38,135 nucleotides of DNA from a virus: positions 1-38,135 of IMG/VR virus record IMGVR_UViG_3300035016_000019; one strand, 5' to 3'. The notes below the pieces were generated by a model that saw only the letters and a list, made by a program, of their open reading frames with translations, did no database searches and was not told where the DNA came from. This document shows, piece by piece, positions 7,456 to 14,939 of the stretch (within the stretch, counting starts at the first letter, position 1; every line of letters starts with the position of its first letter). Both the position numbers and the translations under genes were made by a program.

Positions 7456-8174
7456 CCGGACCTCCCGGCTTCGGCTTCCCAGGCCGCCACGAAGCGCCGC
7501 GGCAGGCGCCGGAGCGCGCGCAGCGACGCGCCGCGCACATCGAGGCGCTTAGCCAGCTTCACCTGCGGCAGCAGCAGGAACATCGGCACCATCCCCCGTT
7601 CGAGCAGGCCGCGGGCCCAGGCCTCGCGGCCCTTGCGGTTGGCCGTGCCGACCTCGGCGACGCCGCCGGCGATGAGGCGGGTGCGGCGGCGCCGGCCGGT
7701 CTGCTCCCCCTGCCGCAGCGGCAGGCACCAGGCGAAGCCGCGGCCCGACTTGAATGGCCGAAAGAAGCCCTGGCGTGAGGCAACCATCTGCGCCGGCGTG
7801 ACGCGCAGGCCCTTGTCCCCGCGGCCGCGCCAGCCGCGGGCGGCGTTGAAGCCGGTCGGGATGGCGAGGAAGCGGCCGCCACCCTTTGGCCGGATCAGGG
7901 CGCCGCGCTCGAAAGCGTCGACCACCAGCTGCGTCTTGCTCCACACCAGCCCGGCGGCGCGCATCGACACGCCGGTGCGCGGGAAGACCTGCGCGCGCCA
8001 GGCATTGGCGATGCCGCGCGCCTTGCCGCCAAGCGAGCCGGTGACCTGCTGGCGGAGTTCCCCTTTGAGCGCATCGGTTTCGGCGCGGATCGCGCGGGTG
8101 GCGGCGCGCTCGCCGGCGCGGACCTCCTCGGCCAGCGCCTTGCGAAGGTCGCCGACGATGGCGGTCAGGCGCAT
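7452..8174 (-). CDS. DUF6441-like head-tail/tail completion protein, 240 aa
   Basis: The N-terminal 60 residues are helical and charged (LRKALAEEVRAGERAATRAI), followed by RAQVFPRTGVSMRAAGLVWS and a basic C-terminal half with FLLLPQVKLAKRLDV near the end. This matches my recollection of DUF6441 phage proteins, which occupy the slot of HK97 gp10-type tail completion proteins. Its position between the head-tail joining gene and the tail terminator gene supports the same function. It is strongly basic (RRRRTR), compatible with contact to DNA or acidic connector surfaces. Confidence 0.65.
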   Translation of the reverse strand: MRLTAIVGDLRKALAEEVRAGERAATRAIRAETDALKGELRQQVTGSLGGKARGIANAWRAQVFPRTGVSMRAAGLVWSKTQLVVDAFERGALIRPKGGGRFLAIPTGFNAARGWRGRGDKGLRVTPAQMVASRQGFFRPFKSGRGFAWCLPLRQGEQTGRRRRTRLIAGGVAEVGTANRKGREAWARGLLERGMVPMFLLLPQVKLAKRLDVRGASLRALRRLPRRFVAAWEAEAGRSG

Positions 8175-8177
8175 GGC

Positions 8178-8486
8178 CTACCGCCGACAGAGCACGCGCC
8201 AGGCAACCCCGGCGGCGTCCTGCTCGGCGCTGTCCACCGTCAGCAGGTCCGCGCCGATGATGAACGTGTCGTCCGCCTCGATCGCCGGCAGCAGGGCCAA
8301 GCCCACCGTCAGCACGTCAGTGGCGCGCAGGATCGGCGTGTCGAAGGCGTCCACCACGCGATCGGGGCTGGAGCGCAGCACGCGGAGAGACACGGGCGCG
8401 CCGCTGCCGCCGGCCCGATAGGTCGCCTCGATGCCGAGGTTCAGGTCGGCCGCGAGCACTGCCAGCGCGTCGTCGAACACGCCCAT
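8178..8486 (-). CDS. Head-tail joining protein, 102 aa
   Basis: A short beta-rich protein starting MGVFDDALAVLAADLNLGIE. The body contains VLRSSPDRVVDAFDTPILRAT and ends DAAGVAWRVLCRR, reminiscent of the small FII/Phage_attach-type joining proteins of lambda-like phages. It sits between capsid-region genes and the tail completion gene, the normal location of the neck. No enzymatic motif is present. Its stop lies three bases before the next gene's ATG. Confidence 0.62.
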   Translation of the reverse strand: MGVFDDALAVLAADLNLGIEATYRAGGSGAPVSLRVLRSSPDRVVDAFDTPILRATDVLTVGLALLPAIEADDTFIIGADLLTVDSAEQDAAGVAWRVLCRR

Positions 8487-8492
8487 GGCGGA

Positions 8493-8813
8493 TCAGCCCA
8501 GCCCGAGCCAGGACGCAAGCTTCGCGCCCACTGCCGCGCCAACGATACCGCCGGCTGCCGCCGCGCCGGTCGCCGGGATCGCCGGCGACGTGCCGGGCAC
8601 CGCGCCGGCCGACAGGGAGAGCCGTGCGGTGAGGCCGGCCATCGCCTTGACCAGTTCCGTGACGGTCCGGGTGAGCTCGCGCATGTCGCGGTCGCCCTCG
8701 GCCAGGCGCCGCTCGATCTCGGTCAGGCGGGCGACGATGTTGCCGAGCTCGCGGTCATGGTCCGTCATCGGGGATCTCCCGCTGCAGCCGCTGTCGTTCG
8801 GATCGCCGCTCAT
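8493..8813 (-). CDS. Small phage protein with coiled coil and hydrophobic C-terminus
   Basis: ATG 8813 overlaps the DUF2190 stop as ATGA and gives 106 residues; an internal ATG at 8768 (MTDHDRELGNIVARL) has a better ribosome site (GGGAG) and would give 91. Residues about 16-60 are a heptad-like coiled coil (ARLTEIERRLAEGDRDMREL). The C-terminus is an Ala/Gly-rich hydrophobic helix (AAAGGIVGAAVGAKLASWLG) that could insert in a membrane or bury in the virion. I recognise no named family. Similar small genes occur beside capsid genes in phages of this type; function unknown. Confidence 0.6.
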   Translation of the reverse strand: MSGDPNDSGCSGRSPMTDHDRELGNIVARLTEIERRLAEGDRDMRELTRTVTELVKAMAGLTARLSLSAGAVPGTSPAIPATGAAAAGGIVGAAVGAKLASWLGLG

Positions 8814-9157
8814 GCGCCAGACGCCGGCACGCGGTTGAGCCACACGCGGACGGTGGCATCAGCCGCCAGCGCCGCCTGGCTGGCGATGCCGATGGAGAAA
8901 TTGCCGGTCGCGGTGGTGGTGACGCGGCGGTTGGTATCGTCCCAGAACACCCGCGCGCCGGCGGTGATCGCCAGGGCCGGTTGCTTGGTGAGGTCGAAGA
9001 CCCCCTTGGTCTGCGCCTCGATGGTGGCGTTCTGGGCGCCATCGACAGCGGCGACGCCGAACAGCGCGCCGACGAGCACGCCCTGGCTGGCGGTGACGCC
9101 GCCCGCATAGGGCACGGCGATGGCCAGGCTGTCGCCCGGCTGGATGAAGTTGCGCAT
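8810..9157 (-). CDS. DUF2190 capsid-associated protein, 115 aa
   Basis: The sequence from MRNFIQPGDSLAIAVPYAGG through VTASQGVLVGALFGVAA and FDLTKQPALAITAGARVFWD is characteristic of DUF2190, a family encoded next to the major capsid gene and usually considered a decoration or capsid-stabilising protein. It is nearly all beta-strand with no catalytic residues. Length (115) is typical. The gene follows the protease-capsid fusion by about 80 bases that contain a perfect hairpin, and GGAG lies upstream of its ATG. Confidence 0.85.
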   Translation of the reverse strand: MRNFIQPGDSLAIAVPYAGGVTASQGVLVGALFGVAAVDGAQNATIEAQTKGVFDLTKQPALAITAGARVFWDDTNRRVTTTATGNFSIGIASQAALAADATVRVWLNRVPASGA

Positions 9158-9182
9158 GGGGAAGCGATCTCCGGAAACGCGA

Positions 9183-9204
9183 AGGGCGCCCCTGCAGGCG
9201 CCCT
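9183..9204. terminator. Perfect 8-bp hairpin after the capsid gene
   Basis: AGGGCGCC and GGCGCCCT pair exactly around a six-base loop between the capsid stop and the DUF2190 start. There is no U-tract, so it may act as a partial terminator or mRNA-stabilising element that sets capsid expression above that of downstream genes. Confidence 0.45.
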
Positions 9205-9240
9205 CTGCGTGGTGTCAGACAGGGAGGATGGTGGCCGGGA

Positions 9241-11601
9241 TCAGCTGCCCGGGTTGAACCAGGCACCACGCCAGTCGATGGCGCCGACGCCGAAGTCGAA
9301 CAGCACGCTGACCTCGATGCCATCGACGCCCGAGACCGGCCCGGTGGTGACCTGCGGGCCTTCGACGCCGTTCAGGTAGCCGTAGACGTAGACCGGCGTG
9401 GTCGGCGGCTCGGCGAACAGATACCAGCGGTTGGCCGGGATCAGCGGCTCCACCACCGGCTGCAGCAGCCCGACATAGGGGTTCACCGCGCCCGAACTGC
9501 CCGGCGTGATCGCTGCGGTGAGCTTGAGCGCCGGGAGCTCCAGCGCCGCCCCCACCAGCACACGCATGCTGCGGCCGAGCGAGATCGGCAGGCCGTCCAG
9601 CGTGCGCTGCTTCATGATGGCCTCGCGGCCCTTGGCGATGTTCGCCTCGTCCAGGGCGGTGCCCGCCAACGCCTTGTTGGCCCGCGCCGCCCCAGTCGCG
9701 AACACGGGTGCAGCGCCGGTGGTCAGCGTCGGGCCATCGCCATTGGCCAGGTTCAGCAGGGCATAGGCGGTGGCGTTCTCGAAGTCGGCCACACGCCGGC
9801 CGATCATCGCGGCGAAGTCGGTGAAGGCGCCGAGGTCGTCGTTGACCAGCATCTGCCGCGTGACCCGGATCCGGCGGGCGAAAGTCTGCAGCAGGACGAT
9901 CTCCTGGCTCTCGGACATGGTGCCGGCCCCGATCTCGCCGTTCTCCAGCAGCGGCTGCAGGACGGGGAAGTCACCGATCCGGAGGTGCCGGTGCGGCTTG
10001 AAGTCCCGAAAATCGCGGCGGAGGAAGAGCTGGCGGTAGGTGGGCGCCGCCGGCTGGTAGGCGGCGAGCAGCATCTTGTTGGCCGCGGCCGAGAGCAGGG
10101 CCGGGAAGTCGGAGGTGGCGTGAAAGGCGCGCTCGGCCAAGCGGACCGGATCGCGCGGCACTTTCTCCGAGTTGCCGTGCAGGCTGAGCAGCTCGCGGAC
10201 CATGTCGGAGGGGCGCCAGCCCATGAACTCGGCGTGGCGGCCATTCCCCTGCGGCTGGTAGCCGGGCATGGCGCGGGCGGCAATCGCCTCGGCCATGGCG
10301 TCGAGGATTTCCCCGCGCGGGGGTGCGGCGTGCGCGGCGGGGTTGGCCGGCACCGAGGGCCGGGGCGCGTGGCGCACCAGGGCGTCGAACAGGGCGCGGC
10401 GGGTGTCGTCGGGGGACCAGCCGCGCTCGACGGCCTCGGCGCGCAGGGCGGCCACCCGGTCGCCCGGCAGCAGGGCGCGGGCCGCCTCGGCGGCGGTGTC
10501 GATGCCGGCGATGCGGCCCCGCTCGGCGCGGGTGGCCTCGACGGCCGGATCGGACGGCGGGCTGGCCGGCGCGGCGGGCACGGACTCGGGGGTGGTGGTC
10601 ACGGTGCTCTCCTGGGGCGGGGTGGCGGGCGGCGCTGCCGGAGGCTCCGGCGTCGTCTCGGGCATGGGCTGGTCCTCGTGCGGCAGGGCGGGTTCGATGG
10701 CGGGCATGGGGGCGCCCTGTTCCCCCTGCGCGCGAACGGCGGCATCGCGATCGACCGGGATCGGCACGACGGAAATCTCGAAGGGCTCCCAATCCACGGC
10801 GCGGTGGACGGTGGTGCCGGTGGCGGCGTCAAACCGCGGCTCGTAGCGATGCACGCGGTAGCCGACGCTGACGGCACGGAGCGTCCCGTCGGCAATCCGC
10901 TGCCAGACCGGCTCAACGTCGGCCGCGCTGCTGAACTGCAGCGTCGCGTAGCCGCGGCCGCGCTCGAGCCGGGCGGCGGTGACGCGGCCGAGCACGTCGC
11001 GGGCGTCGGTGCTGCGATGGGTGTTCAGCACCGGGGCGTTGCCCGAGCGCAGCGCGTCCATGCGCACGGCGTTCGGCGACATCTCCAGCTCCTCAGTGAT
11101 GGGGCCGAGAGCCGGGACGAAGTTGCGGGCGCGGGCGCCGGTCGACCACACCACCTCGACGGTGCGGGCAGTGCGGTCAACCGTGGCCGGCGCAGTGATC
11201 GCGCGATGCGCCACGATCGGCTGCCCAGCGGTGGGTATTCGATCGGGCGCAGGGGGAAACTCCAGCGCGGCATCGGCGCCGGCCGGGTCGATCGGTTCGG
11301 TCATGCAGAGTTCCTCGCGTGCCGGGGTGGCTACGCGCCCCAGCCGGCCGACGATCGTCGGGTCGGCTGTCAGCGCGCCGTCAGGTGCCGGGATCGGCGC
11401 GGCGCGTCGCGTCTGCACCGCCCACATGCCCATCGTGCCGGCCACATCCACCCGCGCCGGCGGCTCGCCCTGCACTGGCACCCACACGCCGGCGCGGCTG
11501 TCGGCGTCGGTGGTGAGCTTGGCGGCGACCGCATCGGCCATGGGCCCAAACCAGCCCTGCCACACCCACTCCTGCGGGTCCGGCTCGGTCGTCTCGCTCA
11601 T
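9241..11601 (-). CDS. Prohead protease-major capsid protein fusion, 786 aa
   Basis: One frame encodes a head maturation protease followed by the major capsid protein. Protease signature, numbering from ATG 11601: His195 in VLNTHRSTDARDVLG and Ser245 in TLRAVSVGYRV, followed by WEPFEISVVPIPVDRDA. Residues about 300-400 are a Pro/Ala-rich linker plus a helical delta/scaffold-like segment. From about 480 the capsid domain includes APTYRQLFLRRDFRDFK, GAGTMSESQEIVLLQTFARR and a C-terminal GAIDWRGAWFNPG, as in Mu gpT-type capsids. Such fusions are known in phages of alphaproteobacteria. The ATG at 11601 has AAAGAGG upstream; a second ATG at 11304 (MTEPIDPAG) has GAGGAA upstream and would omit a 99-residue N-terminal segment of unknown role. 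The frame is open further upstream, but that part overlaps the preceding gene. Confidence 0.88.
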   Translation of the reverse strand: MSETTEPDPQEWVWQGWFGPMADAVAAKLTTDADSRAGVWVPVQGEPPARVDVAGTMGMWAVQTRRAAPIPAPDGALTADPTIVGRLGRVATPAREELCMTEPIDPAGADAALEFPPAPDRIPTAGQPIVAHRAITAPATVDRTARTVEVVWSTGARARNFVPALGPITEELEMSPNAVRMDALRSGNAPVLNTHRSTDARDVLGRVTAARLERGRGYATLQFSSAADVEPVWQRIADGTLRAVSVGYRVHRYEPRFDAATGTTVHRAVDWEPFEISVVPIPVDRDAAVRAQGEQGAPMPAIEPALPHEDQPMPETTPEPPAAPPATPPQESTVTTTPESVPAAPASPPSDPAVEATRAERGRIAGIDTAAEAARALLPGDRVAALRAEAVERGWSPDDTRRALFDALVRHAPRPSVPANPAAHAAPPRGEILDAMAEAIAARAMPGYQPQGNGRHAEFMGWRPSDMVRELLSLHGNSEKVPRDPVRLAERAFHATSDFPALLSAAANKMLLAAYQPAAPTYRQLFLRRDFRDFKPHRHLRIGDFPVLQPLLENGEIGAGTMSESQEIVLLQTFARRIRVTRQMLVNDDLGAFTDFAAMIGRRVADFENATAYALLNLANGDGPTLTTGAAPVFATGAARANKALAGTALDEANIAKGREAIMKQRTLDGLPISLGRSMRVLVGAALELPALKLTAAITPGSSGAVNPYVGLLQPVVEPLIPANRWYLFAEPPTTPVYVYGYLNGVEGPQVTTGPVSGVDGIEVSVLFDFGVGAIDWRGAWFNPGS

Positions 11602-11612
11602 GCTGGCCTCTT

Positions 11613-12884
11613 TCAGGTCGGGAGAGCCGCCACCGCGGCTTGCAGATCGGCATCGGAGAGCGCGGTGGGCAGCACCCGCAGCGTGACGGTCTCGGCCCAC
11701 ATGTTGTTCCCGCCCGTGGCGCTGCCGCCCAGGCGCAACATGCTCAGTCCAGAAGCCGGGCCGCCGGTCTGCACCACGGCTGCGCCGCCATTCATCGAGG
11801 CGGCACGGCGGCCGGTGCCGTCCAGCGCCAGGCCAAGGCGGAGCGGCACGCCGGCAGTGGGAACGCTCAGGTTGCTGAGGCCGCCGGCGCTGTTGACGAG
11901 CCGTGGCATGGCATCGCCGGCGCGGCTGTCGAAATACCAGCGCGTTGCATTGCTGCCGTTGTCGACCTGCAGGACGATCGCGGTGTAGCCGATCGGGATG
12001 ACCGGAAAGACGCCGCTCCACAGCAGCGTGCAGGCCGCCTCAGGACCGATCCCGAGGCTCGACAGCGGCACGCTGACGAAGTCCGCGCCGCGGGTGGACG
12101 CGCCAGGGCTGCCCTCGGGCGGCAGGATCGGCGCGGAGGCGAAGGGACCCTGCTCCAGCTGCGGCCAGCCGTGGCGGATGGTGCAATCCACCGTGACACC
12201 GCTGTCGATGAAAATGCGGCGGATCACCTGGATCTGCGCCGTCGCGGCATCGCTCAGCGTGCGGGTGTGGCTGGTGCGCTGCGCCGCCAGCGGTACCCCG
12301 GTGATGCTGACGAAGGCGGCCGAGCCGCTGCCGTTGACGTTGCTGCTGTCGCGCTCCTGGATGCGGATCTGCAACTGCTCGGGCAGGGTTCCGGCGATCA
12401 GCCGAGCGAAGCTGGAGAAGGTCCAGACCTGGCCAGCTGAGGCCGCCGGCTGCTGCGCGTCGGCCAGGGCGTTCAGGTCGATGTTGCCGCTCGCGGTCGC
12501 AGTGCCGGCATACCGGACGTCCACGTAGTCGATGCCGTCCTCCCGGCCGGTGCCGAGGATGCTGCGCGTGATGCCGCTCGGCGCGGAGTAGGCGCCCCAT
12601 TGCGCGGCAGTGGTGCCCGGCGTGCCGGGGACGATCCCCTCGCCACGCGGATTGGGCAGGTGGTTGATCCGCTGGCCCTCCATCACCAGGCGGCGCGCCG
12701 TGCCGCCAAAGCGGGGCGTATCGGCGTCGAACAGGCCCCAGCTCGCGCCATCCGCGCCGAGGACGGCGGCCTGCACGCCGGGGAGCTGGGCGCGGGTCAG
12801 CGTCAGGCTGCGCAGCAGATTGGGCGCGATCAGGCTGTGCCGCTGGGTGGAGCGGCTGCGCAGCAGGCCGGGATCGACCAGCAT
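11613..12884 (-). CDS. Head spike/fibre-like surface protein, 423 aa
   Basis: The N-terminal third contains ASWGLFDADTPRFGGTARRL and GQRINHLPNPRGEG, a motif common in phage head-fibre or spike proteins, followed by a beta-sandwich segment (VWTFSSFARLIAGTLPEQLQ) resembling a carbohydrate-binding module. The C-terminal half looks like a concanavalin-like/LamG fold ending LRVLPTALSDADLQAAVAAL. It lies between the portal and protease-capsid genes, not in the tail, so it probably decorates the head. Its start overlaps the stop of the previous gene by one base. Binding to host-surface glycan is inference. Confidence 0.65.
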   Translation of the reverse strand: MLVDPGLLRSRSTQRHSLIAPNLLRSLTLTRAQLPGVQAAVLGADGASWGLFDADTPRFGGTARRLVMEGQRINHLPNPRGEGIVPGTPGTTAAQWGAYSAPSGITRSILGTGREDGIDYVDVRYAGTATASGNIDLNALADAQQPAASAGQVWTFSSFARLIAGTLPEQLQIRIQERDSSNVNGSGSAAFVSITGVPLAAQRTSHTRTLSDAATAQIQVIRRIFIDSGVTVDCTIRHGWPQLEQGPFASAPILPPEGSPGASTRGADFVSVPLSSLGIGPEAACTLLWSGVFPVIPIGYTAIVLQVDNGSNATRWYFDSRAGDAMPRLVNSAGGLSNLSVPTAGVPLRLGLALDGTGRRAASMNGGAAVVQTGGPASGLSMLRLGGSATGGNNMWAETVTLRVLPTALSDADLQAAVAALPT

Positions 12885-13213
12885 CAGGTCATCTCGGTGA
12901 CGTTGAGCGTGCCGGCGGCCGCGACACCGCGTGCGGCCACCTTCCAGCCGGCGTTCTGATCCACCCGGAAATACTCGACGGCGAAGGCCGGGAGGTAGGT
13001 CGAGGCGGTGGTGGCGCTGACCGAGGCCGCCGGGCCGATGGCGATGAGGCAGTCGGCGGTTGCGACCAGGCGCAGCACGACGGTGTTGCTGCCGAGGTTA
13101 TCCGCCGTGGCGGTGCTGCCGGCGGTGCTGAAGGCGATGTTCTGCACCGTCCCGGGCTGGAGGGCCTGGATGGCCTGGTTGAAGCGGTCCGTCGCGAGGA
13201 GGGTCTGCGTCAT
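12884..13213 (-). CDS. Small phage structural protein, 109 aa
   Basis: The protein begins MTQTLLATDRFNQAIQALQP and is otherwise beta-rich with alanine and threonine repeats (AFSTAGSTATADNLGSNTVV, IGPAASVSATTASTYLPAFA). No cysteine pair, membrane segment or enzyme motif is apparent. It overlaps portal and spike-like genes by 4 and 1 bases, so it is translated with them. A capsid decoration or stabilisation role is plausible from size and composition, but I do not recognise the family. Confidence 0.6.
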   Translation of the reverse strand: MTQTLLATDRFNQAIQALQPGTVQNIAFSTAGSTATADNLGSNTVVLRLVATADCLIAIGPAASVSATTASTYLPAFAVEYFRVDQNAGWKVAARGVAAAGTLNVTEMT

Positions 13214-14691
13214 GCGGGTGCTCCTGGCGCTGGCTCACTGCGTGCCGGGGCAGCGGCGCCGGTGGCGGCGATCTCGACGGCGGCCATCTGCGCTGCGTCC
13301 TGCGCCGCACCGGACTTCGCGACCCGGCGCGGATCGGTGTCGAGCGAGAGGCCGGCCTCGTCGAGCAGGGCGTTGGCCTCGCGGATCATCTCCACCGCAG
13401 CCCTGAAATCGTAGCCGAAGGCACCGGCCGCCTCGGGCTGCGGCACGAAGCCGGCGCGCACCTGCGCGATCAGGGCGGTGGTGTCCTTCAGCGGGTCGAT
13501 CATCTCGTGCGCCGGCGGGACATGGCTGACGCCGTCCGGCACCTCCGTGCCCCACAGCCCGAGCAGCGCGCCCTGCGCGTGGAAGCGGTCCGCGACCGGG
13601 CGGACCAGCATCGGGATGAGCATGCCGTACTGCACCTGCTCGCAGAGGCGTCGGAACTCGATCTTGCCGGCCCGCAGCGAGGAGTAGTTCGCCTGGGTCA
13701 GGTCACCGGAGACCTGGTCGTAGGTGAGGCCGGCGCCGACCGCAGCCGCCTCAAGCGCGCGGCGGGCAAACGCCGCGTGCGAACCTCCGCCCGAGGGGTT
13801 CACCACCTCGACGGATCCCATGCCACGCCGGTAGAGGATCATGCCGGGCTCGAAGCTCTCGACCGTGCGGCCCTGCGCATCACGCAGCAGACCCGATGCT
13901 GCGCCGGTGAGCGCCTCCTCGCCCTCCTCGGTCACCACCGCGGCGAGGCACGCCTCGATCTTGGCCTTCATCAGCAGCGCGGCCTCATAGTCGCCGAGGT
14001 CACGTAGCCGGAGCAGCACGGGCGCCAGCCAGGAGACGTCGCGGAGCTGGCCCGGGCGGCGCTTGCGATAGACATGCAGCACGTCCCCGGCCGGGATGCG
14101 CTCGCTGCTCAGCCAGGTGGCGCCCGGCAGGATCCAGGCCGCACCCGGATGGACGCGATGCAGCCAGTAGCCGATCGGCTCCCCGGCCTCACCGAGCGCG
14201 ATCCCCTGGATCGTGGCGGCACCCGCCAGCATGCCGTTGCGCGCCGTGTCGAGGTGATCCGCCTCCAGCACCTGCAGCCGGAGGCCGATCGGATTGGCGG
14301 GCGACGGCGGCACCATCAGGAAGCGGACGAAGCATTCCCCGCTCTCGACGACGGCGCGCATGACCAGCGCCTGCAAGCCATACAGGTCGAGGCGGCCCTC
14401 GGCGTCGCAGCCGGTGCCTTCGGTCCAGCGCTGCCAGGCGCGGCTGTGGGCGTCGTCGGGCCAGCGGGTCGTGATGCCGGCACCGACCGCGTTGCCGGTC
14501 CAGAGATCGACGATGCGGCTGGCATAGGGGTCGTTGCGCACCGCATCGCGCGCACGTCGCGCCACCGTCGCCGCGGCCATACCGACCTCCGCCGTCGCGC
14601 TGCCGCCAGACGGCGCCCAGGCGGACGCGCGGCTGTCCTGCGCGGCCGCATAGCCTCGCAGCGCGTGCCAGGCATCGCGGATCCGGCCCAT
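13210..14691 (-). CDS. Portal protein (lambda gpB family), 493 aa
   Basis: The dodecameric portal is the DNA gate and head nucleation site. The N-terminus has RRARDAVRNDPYASRIVDLW and TGNAVGAGITTRW, the recognisable start of lambda-type portals, then RAVVESGECFVRFLMVPPS, LQVLEADHLDTARNGMLAGA and IPAGDVLHVYRKRRPGQLRD, all characteristic. The C-terminal part has QANYSSLRAGKIEFRRLCEQ. ATG 14691 overlaps the preceding TGA by one base; a GTG one codon upstream is the alternative. It lies directly after gpW-like and terminase genes, the lambda order. Confidence 0.93.
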   Translation of the reverse strand: MGRIRDAWHALRGYAAAQDSRASAWAPSGGSATAEVGMAAATVARRARDAVRNDPYASRIVDLWTGNAVGAGITTRWPDDAHSRAWQRWTEGTGCDAEGRLDLYGLQALVMRAVVESGECFVRFLMVPPSPANPIGLRLQVLEADHLDTARNGMLAGAATIQGIALGEAGEPIGYWLHRVHPGAAWILPGATWLSSERIPAGDVLHVYRKRRPGQLRDVSWLAPVLLRLRDLGDYEAALLMKAKIEACLAAVVTEEGEEALTGAASGLLRDAQGRTVESFEPGMILYRRGMGSVEVVNPSGGGSHAAFARRALEAAAVGAGLTYDQVSGDLTQANYSSLRAGKIEFRRLCEQVQYGMLIPMLVRPVADRFHAQGALLGLWGTEVPDGVSHVPPAHEMIDPLKDTTALIAQVRAGFVPQPEAAGAFGYDFRAAVEMIREANALLDEAGLSLDTDPRRVAKSGAAQDAAQMAAVEIAATGAAAPARSEPAPGAPA

Positions 14692-14927
14692 CACCTGCTT
14701 CCCCCGCGCGAGAAGCTGGCCAGTGTCACCGATGGACGGCGCATGGCTGAGACCTCCGCGCCGCGCAGCACGGCCAGCGCGCGGCCGAGCTCGTCGAGGG
14801 AGCGGTATTCCACAGTGCGGCCGTCGAAGGTCACGCGCGTGGTGCCGCCCGTGTAGGCGGCGGCGAGCACGGACGCGCGGGTGCCGACGGGCTGCGCCAG
14901 CGCCCAGGCGAGGACGGTCGGGTCCAT
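14691..14927 (-). CDS. gpW-like head-tail joining protein, 78 aa
   Basis: A short protein of lambda gpW size. The segment TRVTFDGRTVEYRSLDELGR followed by ALAVLRGA matches the gpW pattern of a beta-hairpin followed by a helix. In lambda, gpW stabilises packaged DNA and prepares the portal for tail attachment. Position between TerL and portal is the canonical one. Its stop overlaps the portal start. No competing frame is convincing here. Confidence 0.8.
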   Translation of the reverse strand: MDPTVLAWALAQPVGTRASVLAAAYTGGTTRVTFDGRTVEYRSLDELGRALAVLRGAEVSAMRRPSVTLASFSRGGSR

Positions 14928-14939
14928 GCGCGTCCTCCT

